A stretch of 64,000 nucleotides of DNA from Phoebastria nigripes. Lineage: Eukaryota; Chordata; Aves; Procellariiformes; Diomedeidae. The notes under the pieces are model-generated. The model saw nothing but the letters and a program-made list of their open reading frames with translations, made no database searches and was not told where the DNA came from. Below are positions 40,401 through 50,300 of the stretch, piece after piece. The stretch covers positions 682,001 to 746,000 of the forward strand of contig JAYKAV010002319.1 of NCBI GenBank assembly GCA_035582835.1. Reading direction: 5' to 3'. A program made the translations under genes and the position numbers. Within the stretch, counting starts at the first letter, position 1. Each line of letters begins with the position of its first letter.

Positions 40401-43400
40401 AGTGTACAGCCAGGTTTCATGCCAAGATGTAAAGACTGACATTTAACATCCTTTCCACAAGATATACCATATCAGTTCTAAGAAGGATGTCTGGATTTGG
40501 AAAGCTGAAGCAAACCATAAAATTACTTCTTAAAAGACGCTCACCTACTGTGACTTGTTTGTGTGTCTATACCCTAGAGATGGAAAGACAAGGGTAGTAC
40601 TCGCCTAAGGTTTTCAAAGGTCTCGATCACTTTTATCATAGTGTTTCTAGTTCTAGTTTTCTAGTTCTAGAATACCCTGAAAGATTATATGAACACTAAC
40701 ATGCATATTATTTAAGACAATATAATTTATTTACAAAACAATGTTTCATTTATTTAAATCTCATTTTTGCACTAACACCTTTTATGAATGTCCTGGTTCC
40801 AGCTGGGACAGAGTTAACTTTCTTCCCAGGAGCTGGGGGGTGTGCTGTGTTTTGGGTTTGGTATAATAGGAGCGTTGATGGCCCATTGATGTTTTGGGTG
40901 GTGCTGGGTGGTGCTTGCACCGGGGACTTTTCGGCCTCCCATGCCCTGCCAGGTGCATGGGAAGCTGGCGGGGGGAGCACAGCCGGGGTGGTTGACCCAG
41001 CTGGCCAATGGGGCATTCCATACCATGTGACGTCTGCTCAGTATAAAAATTAAGGGGCGGGGCTCTGTGTATCGGGACGGGCTCTCACATATCGGGCAAC
41101 GCGTTGGTTTGGCGGGTGGTGAGCAGTTGCATTGTGCATTTATCGCTCGCCTGCTTTGTATATTCTATTGTTGTTACCACTGTTATTATTACTGTTCTAC
41201 TTTGTTTTATTTCAATTATTAAACTGTTTTTATCTCAACCCGCGAGTTTTCCTACTCGTGCCCTCACTATTCTCCCCCCCATCCCACCAGAGGCGAGGGG
41301 GTGAGCGAGAGGCTGCGTGGTGTTTAGGTGCTGGGCAGGGTTAAACCATGACAATGAAACATCTACATATCAAGCAACTGCTGAACTGCTTACAGTCGAG
41401 ACAGATCTCTTACTTGAAATGGTTCCTAGAACTCTCCAAGATGGTAAGTGGTTAACTTCTCCCCCTTCCTACCCCTCCCCCCTTAAATGCACATTATTTA
41501 CTGTTTATCAGCAAAGCATATCATTTGCCTGTTAACCTAGCTCATTTAGAACTTACACCTGAAGTTCCTCAAATTCCTCTCTAGAACTAACTTAAATAAT
41601 TCCAACAATAAATAACCTCAACAGTTCTGTGATTCTGTGGTCTTTCTGTAGAATTTTTTAGCTCTGGTTTAGTGCCTCACTAAAATTTTTTGCTTTTGGT
41701 TCATATCTAGAAGGCCCAGAGTATGAATACAGCAAGCTGGTATCTGCTTACAAAATACATTGTAGATACAAATTTGTTACCAAAATTATAATCTGCTTTA
41801 GCATTTATAAATTTAGTAACTGGTACATTTCACAGCACTTGCTGCATTACTTAGAGGTCCTGGGAGAAAAGTCTTATTTCTACCTGAGGTCCCACTTTCT
41901 CTTCTCCCCTGCATTATCTGGGACTCTTTGTATTATCTTTTAAGTCTTGGCTACATCACATTTTGAACCTGCTGGATTATGGTGCAGATACATCATTAGA
42001 AGGTATCTATATAAGCATAATTCTTTTAAGTCAGTAGATTGGTAAAGATATTTATACAAGACTTATATAAAATTGAACTGATAAAATCCTGATCGGTTCA
42101 GTCTTCAACAGTTACGTCAGTTTTAAGACAATTACATGACCAGATGGTTTGTGCAGAACAGCCCAAATACTTCTCCTTTGAGCTTTTAATGGGTCACAAG
42201 AAGAAAAAAAAAAGGGGGGGCGGGGGGGGAGCAGAACAAAACAAAAACCCCACACAAACACTCTTTACTGGACTCTGCTACCCTCACTGCATGTAAAACA
42301 ATTTGAAACAAAAATTTCACCAGAAAAGCACATTTTGGTCTAAATGAATAGAAACTCACCTGGTTTAAAGAATAAAGGATCATTTTTAAATATCTTCAGT
42401 GATTCAATCACGCTTTCAAATTTTTCCTTCAAGTAATACTCTTCTTGCTCAAATTCCTTGTCTCTCCTGCCAGGTTTTGAATTTCGGCTTTTTACCTCAC
42501 CTTCATGTTCTTTCCTCTGTTTGACAGAATCAGTCTTTTCAATCCCTTTGCCTTCTTTTTCTTTTTGTTCTTTATCCTGATAGGGTTTTATTAGTTTAAA
42601 TGCTCTGTTTGCCTTTTCCTTTTCTTCCTTTACTTTTGTAATATCTTTTTCATAGTGACGAATCCCACTCAAGTGTGAAACTAACAGTCTTGTAGTAATA
42701 GCGACCTAGGTAGAAAGGACAATATTTAAATGTGAGCTCTCTTCATTAAAGATATGATGCACACTAAATCACCAGAAAAGTAAAATTCAACATGACAAGG
42801 AACAGACAAAGATATAAGACCTTTTAAATATCATGTATTAAACCCAGTTAAAATATATACATGTATATGCACACACGACACACTTGATATAAAACTGAAG
42901 ATCCAAATTTCCAGCGTTGCTTTTTTGAGCAGCAAACATCAGTACTTATCTAAATGATTTTTGGTGTTTTACAGGAATAGGTCCAGATACAGGCACCTGT
43001 ACATATATGGCTGTGCAATGACAGGAACAAAAAATCCAAAAAAGTGTTACCAATAAACAATTACATACCTTTTCACCCTCGTAGACTTTTTCTGGAAATT
43101 CAGGGACATATTTTTGCACTGGAGCATCTAAATCCAGTTTCCCCTCTTCCCACAGTTTAGCAACAGCCATCATTGTAAGACACTTGCTAATACTAGCAAT
43201 TCGCATGATAGTCTCTGGCTTACATACTACACGATTCTCTACATCAGCATAACCCAAACCTTTAAGAAAATAAAAACACTATGGTAAATATTTTGCATAA
43301 AGACATGCTGAATTAATTATTTGCAATGAATTAGATTTACCAGCTCTTTAAAACATTTTTCCTCTAGCTAAACTGGGACATGAAGCATTGGACTATCCCT

Positions 43401-46400
43401 GCTCCTGCTTCGATTAAGTTAATAATATTTTAATGTAGTAGGAACAGTTAATCAATGCCCATTGTATTGGCCAATAGCATCCGAAGTTACTGATTAAGAC
43501 TACAAAACAAACCTAATGATAATTGAGATTGAAGATTAAGCCAAAATTTACACTCCTGAGGTCAAATATCAATGTAGAAAAACTAGAGACCAAAATCTAG
43601 ACTGTAAAGTAACTGACCAACAGTCACAAATACTCCTTTTATTGTTCTGAATTAATGGTTGAAACAGTAAAGGGTCTTATTTTATCAATACAGAAATCGA
43701 GAAAGGAAATCACTCACAAACTCATAGCAATTACCTAAACTGTAAAGCTTCACAAAACAGTGGTGTTACACACTATGTTTCAACATCACTCAGCATGACT
43801 TCCATTAAAAGACAGCTTAATAGTCTCCATACCAGTGTTTTCCTGTCTAACGAACCCACAAGTCTGGTAGCAAGAACTGGAATTAGTAAGGCATTATCAA
43901 GCTCCCATACTAGTCCTCAGTTTGACCTAGGTTTGAAGAAACTGTGCAAGTGATGTTGCAGCATAAAAAGCCATGAAATGCAGTAATGACTTATTTGCAG
44001 TTTTCAGTACAAGCAAGGCCTGCAAGCAATGCATGTCTGTCTATATAAAACTGTAGTCTAATAATGAACTACTCTGAAAAAAAACCCTTGCCAAAATACA
44101 AGAAATAAAACAGATTACATGCCAGTTGCCCAAGACCCTTTCTTTTACGTAAAGTTGCTATTCAAGTGCTTGCATGGTGCTTGCGAATGCAGATGCTGTA
44201 CCCCTCAGTGAAAATACCTTCCAAATCTCAAATCACTCCCATCAGTTTAGCAAGAAAGCAGATTTAGTACCGTGGTCACAGAATACATGCAACTTAAACC
44301 TGTTACTATTTTTTTCCCCCATGAAGAACAGAGGAGGACAACAAAATGAGCCAGAAGTCTGCTAGAGCAATGTTATCCACCTCCCAGCTGCCTTACTCAA
44401 GGCAGTGTTGTTCTCTACATCTATATGCAGCGGGGTACAGAAAGCTCTGCCATGGCTTATGCTCCCACATGTAGTTGTCTTGCTACTGGATCTGGCAGTC
44501 CTGGTGATAAACCACAATGCTGGCACTAGTTCGCTCAGGCACTTTCCTGCATGTCAAGGAAGGGATTCTGCAGAAGTCTTATAAAAACTTCTGCTTTCAT
44601 TGCTAGGTAATTTGAGACCAGAAAAAGCTATCTATCTGATTTGAGGAAGTTTGTAATTCAAGTTTCTAGCACAATTTTCTTATTAGGCCACATTACAAAA
44701 GGTACCAGAGGCTCTCCAACTCACTTCTGTCATGATGAAAGAGAAATGAAAACCTATAATCGGCTTTATACATATATAAAAGTTAATGCAACAACAGACT
44801 GCCAGAAGAAAGTTAGTAGCAATCTTACTTACAAAGATTTTTTTTTCAAATTCTATAACACATTAATGAAATGCGTTGCCATTTACTACTACCATTTAAG
44901 TTGTCAAAAAACCCAAAACACATTATGAAAATGTTTCTGAAAACAGACACACAATTTGGTGTTTTTTTTAAATAAACATCAAATATCTACACAATATGAG
45001 CAATACTAACAGACTCTATTTAAAACTAAACTCTGTAACCAGAAAAAAATCACTTGCAATTTCTGGAAGGATGACACCTGTTAAATCTCAATACCTTCCC
45101 AGTAAAAATCTACACCTCAGCCCACAAATGGGAGACAAGTCACCAAATGTGAGCCATTACTACTTTGACTATTAAGTAAGTTCCTGTGGGGAGAACAGTT
45201 CTTTACCTCCTATACACAATTCTACCAGACCACTGTACAGCTGTATGCCTAGAGTATAAGTATATTCAAAGACTGATCTGACAAACTAATGGAAGAAAGG
45301 TTCTTAAACATAACTGTTGAGATATACTAGCACATTCAGGAAGTTAATAAATTATCGATTCCTGGAAATTATTGAAGTTTACCAAGGAAAGTATCACTTC
45401 ATACTCCCTAGGCACCGGTTTCTGGCCACTGTCTGGAGATGTGACATCAAGTGGATGAAATCCCAGCCTGATCAGTGGTCCGAATTGTTCATTTTTAAAA
45501 TGTTCATCGCTTCCCAACCACATGCACAACTACTACTCCCATATACTAACCTTCTGACCAGACTTCCTTTCCATCTACAGAAACTCCAACTAGTATACCT
45601 GGGATTCCTGCTTCATCCTGTCAAAAAAATGGACAGAAGACATTAAGAAAGATCTTTACAGTTAAAAACACCTTCTCCCAAACTCTAAAAATGCAAAAGC
45701 AATCCTACAAATACACCTGCATATTGTTGTCACATTACAGTTGAAATTTTGTTAAATACTAGTTGGGCTGAACTGGTATAAACTGCTTTCGAAAAGCAGA
45801 CATTTTAATCCAGCAACTGGGAAAAATATATCTAACAACAATAATAATTTAAATAAAATAATTTCTTTAATAATTTAATTAAATTAGTGATCAGGACACG
45901 CAAGAAAAACTGAATAGAAAGAAAACATTACAGAGTTAACATGCAACACGCAAACTGCATCATCTATTAGCAAGTAGAATTTCAAAGGAGCTTCAGTTAG
46001 ACTTTCAAACTACAACGTGCTTTTTAAACAATCCCCTTGCCTCTCTCTCTCCTTCCTACAGCCTTCAAGTCCTTCCCTTGTTCTCAGATACCCCGTACTG
46101 TACCATACTTCCACCAGCTACCCACATCAAGCTCTGCCAGGCCTAAGCTTACCAAGCACTGACAGCTTCCATTGACAGTACATTAAGAAGAAAAATAACG
46201 AAATATTCCGTAAGACAGCCACCGTGACATTCAGCGTTTCATTTGTGATCGCTGGGCGGAACCCAAAGAGTACCCGCAGGAGCTCCGGGCGGGGCGGAGG
46301 CCGTGAGCGCCCGGGGCGGGGCGGGGCGGGGCGGGAGCGGCTCCTCACCGGAGAGCCAGCGGCTCGAGGTGAGCCCCGGCAGCTCGGCGGCGTTCGCCCT

Positions 46401-46907
46401 CGTCCTCCAGGCGCGAGGCGGCTCCTCACAGCACGGCGCACACCGCACGCCTGACGAGGCCCCCAAAAAACGTTCCCCCCCCCCCAACGCTTGACCGAAA
46501 TCTCTTCCAGCGATCGCGAAGTCCACGGGAACGAGATACAAGCCCACCTCCCCCCTCAGGGAGGCGAGGGCTGGCTCGCACAGCACCAGACATGGGGTGA
46601 GACCCCCGGCTCCCCTTCAGCCCCGCTCGCTCAGCACCTTAATCCTCCGCAGCAGGTCCCTGCTCCTCTCGATGGCCGCGCCGAAGCCCCGAGGGGGCGG
46701 CAGCGGATTCGCCTCCGCCTCCTGCCCGCCGTCAGCCTCGCAGCCCGCCGGCGTCGGCACCTTCACCCCCAGCGCCAGCCCCAGCGCCAGCCCCCAGCCC
46801 CAGGGCCGCGCCCCGGCACCGCCGCCCCCTCGCCGGGGTGCCAACAGCCGCCCGGCCCGCCCGCGGGCTGCCGCCGCCCGCCGCAGGGCCCGCGCCAGGC
46901 CGTACAT
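36901..46907 (-). CDS. LACTB: LACTB, mitochondrial serine beta-lactamase-like protein
   Basis: Serine peptidase of the penicillin-binding/class C beta-lactamase fold. In mammals it forms filaments in the mitochondrial intermembrane space, affects phosphatidylserine decarboxylase and lipid metabolism, and is a tumour suppressor (family knowledge). Exons 46907-46638, 45617-45551, 43259-43069, 42705-42360, 40114-39949 and 37444-36901 join in phase into 528 codons, a 527-residue protein (human about 547). An Arg/Ala-rich presequence (residues 1-30) is followed by a hydrophobic WGWGLALGLALGV segment. Catalytic motifs are SISK (135-138), the tyrosine motif YST (297-299) and HTGG (459-462). A Lys/Glu-rich insert occupies about 190-265. 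The start is the first ATG of the frame (46907), with G at -3. All catalytic motifs are intact. Intron 4 hosts an antisense solo LTR. Confidence 0.96.
38261..38297. repeat. A19-G18 homopolymer junction
   Basis: 19 A followed directly by 18 G on the plus strand, then further G-rich sequence to about 38313, in LACTB intron 5. It is a polypurine strand. Confidence 0.95.
38991..39020. repeat. (GT)n/(AC)n hairpin-forming microsatellite
   Basis: A GT tract runs straight into an AC tract around the centre TGTACA, so each strand can fold back on itself almost completely. Located in LACTB intron 5. Confidence 0.85.
39949..40114 (-). CDS. LACTB: LACTB coding exon 5
   Basis: 166 bp, residues 292-346 plus two bases of Arg347. 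It reads SQFLYSTYGFTLLSAVVERV and continues to IYNRA. It contains the YST tyrosine motif (297-299). The acceptor is CTTCAAG, preceded by an unusual C-run tract at 40137-40155. Confidence 0.95.
40137..40155 (-). promoter_or_regulatory. C-run polypyrimidine tract before LACTB exon 5
   Basis: On the gene strand this is eight C, one T, then ten C, ending 23 bases before the exon 5 acceptor. It takes the place of the usual U-rich tract, although TTTCTTATTG-type pyrimidines still lie between it and the AG. A splicing-regulatory role is inferred. Confidence 0.55.
40644..40672. repeat. Short TTCTAG repeat cluster
   Basis: TTTCTAGTTCTAG occurs twice in 29 bases, ending in a TTCTAGAA palindrome. Minor intronic repeat. 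Confidence 0.8.
40789..41353 (+). mobile_element. Solo LTR of an endogenous retrovirus (copy 2)
   Basis: A 565-bp solo LTR, TGTCCTGG...CCATGACA, flanked by the 5-bp target duplication ATGAA (40784-40788 and 41354-41358). TATAAAAA is at 41042-41049 and a poly-A signal ATTAAA at 41218-41223. It is the same family as the copy at 9292-9863: the first 250 or so bases and the last 130 or so (CTCAACCC-CGAGTTTTC through GGTTAAACCA) align, but the middle differs. There is no internal retroviral sequence. It lies antisense in LACTB intron 4. Confidence 0.94.
41570..41640 (+). mobile_element. Possible old CR1 3' end fragment
   Basis: It ends in TTCTGTGATTCTGTG, which matches the CR1 terminal (ATTCTRTG)n motif, preceded by AATTCCAAC-like bases where CR1 has TTCCAACC. 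The body is too diverged to be certain. Confidence 0.4.
42360..42705 (-). CDS. LACTB: LACTB coding exon 4
   Basis: 346 bp, residues 177-291 plus one base of Gly292. It begins VAITTRLLVSHLSGIRHYEK, continues through a highly charged Lys/Glu/Arg-rich insertion specific to animal LACTB, and ends LFFKPG. Donor GTGAGT. Confidence 0.95.
43069..43259 (-). CDS. LACTB: LACTB coding exon 3 (catalytic SISK)
   Basis: 191 bp, residues 113 (completed) to 176, starting GLGYADVENRVVCKPET. It carries the nucleophile motif SISK (residues 135-138) in MRIASISKCLTMMAVAKLWE. Donor GTATGT. Confidence 0.95.
45551..45617 (-). CDS. LACTB: LACTB coding exon 2
   Basis: A 67-bp exon: residues 91-112 plus the first base of Gly113, reading DEAGIPGILVGVSVDGKEVW then SE. 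The acceptor is ATGACAG-type and the donor GTTAGT is non-canonical at position 3 but acceptable. It encodes the first strands of the lactamase domain. Confidence 0.93.
46312..46335 (+). repeat. GGGGC array in LACTB intron 1
   Basis: Four or more consecutive GGGGC units on the plus strand, giving overlapping GC boxes and a possible G-quadruplex on the template strand of LACTB. Confidence 0.85.
46638..46907 (-). CDS. LACTB: LACTB coding exon 1
   Basis: Residues 1-90. It begins MYGLARALRRAAAARGR, an arginine-rich amphipathic mitochondrial presequence, then the hydrophobic stretch, and ends IERSRDLLRRIK before the donor GTGCTGAGC. The frame is open upstream to 46931, but that codon is GTG, so 46907 is the first ATG. 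Confidence 0.92.
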
Positions 46908-47329
46908 GGCTGCGCCGCGCCTCCTCGCCACCGCCTTACCGGCTGCCCGCCAGGCAGGTCCAGCCGCTCCCGAGCGCTCACTCGGTCGAGCTCCGAGCGA
47001 ATCGAGCGCAGGCAGCCTCTCGTCTCACGGCGTAGCGTGGCTCCGCGCCCGGTGGCGGCGGGGCCGGAGCCGGCGAGGCCGGAGCCGGCGAGCCAGGCGC
47101 GGCCCCGGAGTCGCTCGGGGCGAGCGGAGCCCCAGCAGGGACCTGGCAGGCCGCACAGGCTGCGCTTCCCGGCGCCCCGAAGGGCCTCTCCCGAGGGGCG
47201 GCGGCGGGACCCTTCCGGCGTGCTGGGCTCGGGCGGCCGCCGCGCTGTCGGGAAGCGAGCGGAAAGCGATTGCGAGGAGCACAGCGCAACTCGCTCTTCC
47301 GCAGACTGGATTAACTGCAGGTTAAAACC

Positions 47330-50300
47330 GGGCTCGATCTGACGAGCCGCCTGCCGATGCCGTGACCTGCACCCCTCTCCGAGCCTGGCGGGCAGCTAAC
47401 GGGGGGCTGCCGTTAGCAGCGGCAGTCGGGCCGCTTCCGTGGGGCTCCTCACATGAAGGTGAATGCGATTTAAAGCTGGTTTGCTCTTTTAACCGCCGAA
47501 AGCCACCTATGTGTCCAAATGCAGTTACAGGCAGTATTTGGCAACATGAGTCAAATCCCTGTGAATCCTTCCCAAATCCTTAATCCTTAAAAAGAAAGAA
47601 TCCTTAAACAGAAAGATGTTAAAGCACAATTCCTCTCTGCTGGGTAACTAGAGCCCCCGCCAGTCCCCCAGCGAGCTCAGCACCGCCTACCCCTTCTCCT
47701 GATGGAAGTAAGTTTGGAACTCCTGCCAGCACCAACGCGGCTCTGACAGAATAAGCTGGTTTTAACCAACACTTTCATTGCACTGAAGTGTAAGAAAAGG
47801 ATTGAGAGAAGATGAAGGATACTTCAAGACACGACATAATTTCTGATCTTAACTTTGCACTCCACAGCAAACGATTGCAGGATCAAATGAAAAAAGCCTG
47901 CTGCTAAATGTATGCCAGGCAGAAGTAAATCAGGGCAAGTTAGGCTAACATCAAGATAAAACCTTTTAACTGCAAGATGAGCATATTTGATCTTGATTAG
48001 TGAGGAATTACTTACAAACGTTGAATTTTCCAACACTGGTTTTAGAGTCAAGTTTCAGCCTAGAGCAGTGCCGATGGCACAGCAAGCATTTGCTCACAGA
48101 AATAATTTTTCCATGTAGTTGCTCTCTTTAGACACAGACTACGGAGAGATGACAATGCCCTCCAACTGATGCTTTTAAACTATCTCAAAACCTTCCACAT
48201 ATTTGGTTTCCAATAAACTTTTAATAGCTCTCTTTAATGATTTGAATATTGACTAAGCAGCAAGCTAAAGAGACTGAAGAGTGACCAACTAGTGATAGTA
48301 TTACTCAAGAAGGTAAAAGGAAAGAAGGATTTTCAGTGCATCAGCAGATTCAGATTGACAGGTAGGCAGCATGTCAGCTAGATCCAAGTCCCAACCAAGG
48401 ATACGTCCAATAACCAGGACTCTTGTGAGCTTTGCCAAGCAGATGAGTGTGCAGATTTGGGATCCTCACATCAGCCTTTTATGACAAGTGAAGAGATTGT
48501 ATGTGCCTAGTGCAAAGGCAAATCCAGAGCCACTCAATGCTGTCAGTGGAACTGTTAGTCCGCATGTCTAACTGGAGCATCAAAATATCTTCATTAGTAT
48601 GAAGATACTGTCATCTCCTTCCTATATACAATGATGCTAGAGCAGATGATGTTAGGTCCAAAGGTTAAAAAAAGCCCTCATTAACAGTTCATTTCAGTCT
48701 TTTTTTAGCACTCTTATTGCTCTTGGATTTCAGACCACCTAGTCCAATAGTCCAAGTGCAAGAGGGGAGGACAGGGAAGGACTAGTTTATATAAACTAAG
48801 CACGCCATGGTCCAAGATGAGTAGAAAATTCTAGAGGCAATACCAAAAGCAGTAGAACCCTTGGCATACTATGAAGAATGCAATGGCGTCTGAACAGTTG
48901 AGAAATGTTCATAGTAGCCTTCCTTTTTAACTGTTCAAAGTCAGTCCTCTCAAGGGAAGACCTTAGACTGGACTGTTCTAAGGACCTTAAACCCTGCAAA
49001 TCACAAATAGATTGACCAGGATGTATCATTACTTAACAATGCAGAAAGCTCCTTGTGCAGAAAGCCCACAGTGTCCAGTTTGACAGATTGTGCAGGGGTC
49101 TGCCATTTCTCGGAGATTTTCTGGGGTATGTAGACAATGACTTAAAACCCAATGTATACATGTTGAAGGATTCTTGAACAACAGCTAACAACCTTTAATA
49201 ATGGCGACTCCATAAATGCTATACATGTTGACAGAGAATACAACAGCTTAAAAAAATGCAAAAAAAATGAGTCGTACTTGTAAGCAAAAGTGGGGAGTCT
49301 GTCCTTTTAGAATTCTGCATATGCTTTGCCAGGAGAAAATTTTGAGATGCTAACATAGGGAGTTCAATCTCCTTCACATCCGATGATCTCAAAAACTGCA
49401 CGATTTGGCATGAAGTCAGGCCAAATAGCTTTCATGCGTGAAGTCAAATGCAGATCAGACGCTACACTTTTCACTGCAGGCATTTATTTCTTATTAGTGT
49501 TTTCTCAATAAAACTCTGTTGCTTATCACAGTACAACTTCATGCCCAACTGGTACAAGATGCTGTATTTACTTTCTCCTAATTCATTTTCACTATGTTAC
49601 ACTGTCTCTGGAAGTGTTTTGCAGCAGGATTCTCTGCATTCTTACATTAACCTGCTCAGCAGGAACACTCTTTAGCATCACACTTTTGAATGGGCCTAAG
49701 CCAGAAATGGATCTTGCCATTTTTCTCTGATCGCCTTACTGAAGAGCTTTGTGTTAAATCCAGTAGCACAACATGGCCTGCTGTTATCTGTTGTATTTTC
49801 CTCCTGTTTTTGTTAACTTTGAGTTGAGATATCAGGCTTATAAGGTTTTGAGAATTTTCTACTCCCACTGATAGCAACAGAAAATGAAGACAGCAAGCAC
49901 TAGGCTAATCCAATTCTAAATTAACAAAAAACCCCAATGTCTTTCTTCTATCCTCATCCATCAGTCACTTAGAAGTATAGGCACAGACTCTCAGCTGTAA
50001 TCCATCTTCCTTACATAACACAGCCAGAACAGTCCATCTGGAGACCCCTCTGGTATAGTGGAAAAATTCCACATGGTTTAGCACTAAACCAGCTGACTTT
50101 TCCTCTGCTCTGCCTCCTTGCCAAGTTGTATTTACCAGATTTTAAAAGCCTGTGTGAAGAGATATGCCTTATTCAGATGATAAAGAATGGCGCGACACAA
50201 TGGGTCTCTCAGCAAAGCAGGGCTGTGCTCACTCACCTCAACGCGGGCCAGCTTTAGATTCTCACCATCAAGAATCCTTTAAGACTTTCTAGCCTTTGAG

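Larger units (their letters stand above)
37445..46637 (-). other. LACTB introns 1-5
   Basis: Introns are 45618-46637 (1), 43260-45550 (2), 42706-43068 (3), 40115-42359 (4) and 37445-39948 (5). Intron 1 starts in the CpG island and has a GGGGC-type array at about 46312-46335. Intron 4 contains a solo LTR (40789-41353) and a possible CR1 3' end (41570-41640). Intron 5 has an A19-G18 run (38261-38297), a GT/AC hairpin (38991-39020) and a T/G-rich tract (about 39338-39420). Intron 2 shows nothing recognisable. Confidence 0.9.
46240..47320. promoter_or_regulatory. CpG-island promoter of LACTB
   Basis: CpG-dense block spanning intron 1, exon 1 and about 400 bp of 5' flank, with abrupt AT-rich edges. 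No TATA box. An ETS-type CCGGAAGG lies on the gene strand near 47219-47212. Long open frames on both strands are composition artefacts. The transcription start is not determinable by eye. Confidence 0.85.

Noticed and set aside
36901..46907. Bacterial beta-lactamase or horizontal transfer reading of the SISK/HTGG protein
   Set aside because: The gene has six spliced exons, a mitochondrial presequence and conserved synteny; it is the animal gene LACTB, not a recent acquisition.
46908..46931. N-terminal extension of LACTB upstream of 46907
   Set aside because: The upstream in-frame initiator is a GTG, not ATG. The ATG at 46907 gives a typical mitochondrial presequence.
46239..47342. Long open frames on both strands around LACTB exon 1 (up to 283 codons)
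   Set aside because: Same GC artefact. Only the minus frame 46907-46638 continues the LACTB protein.
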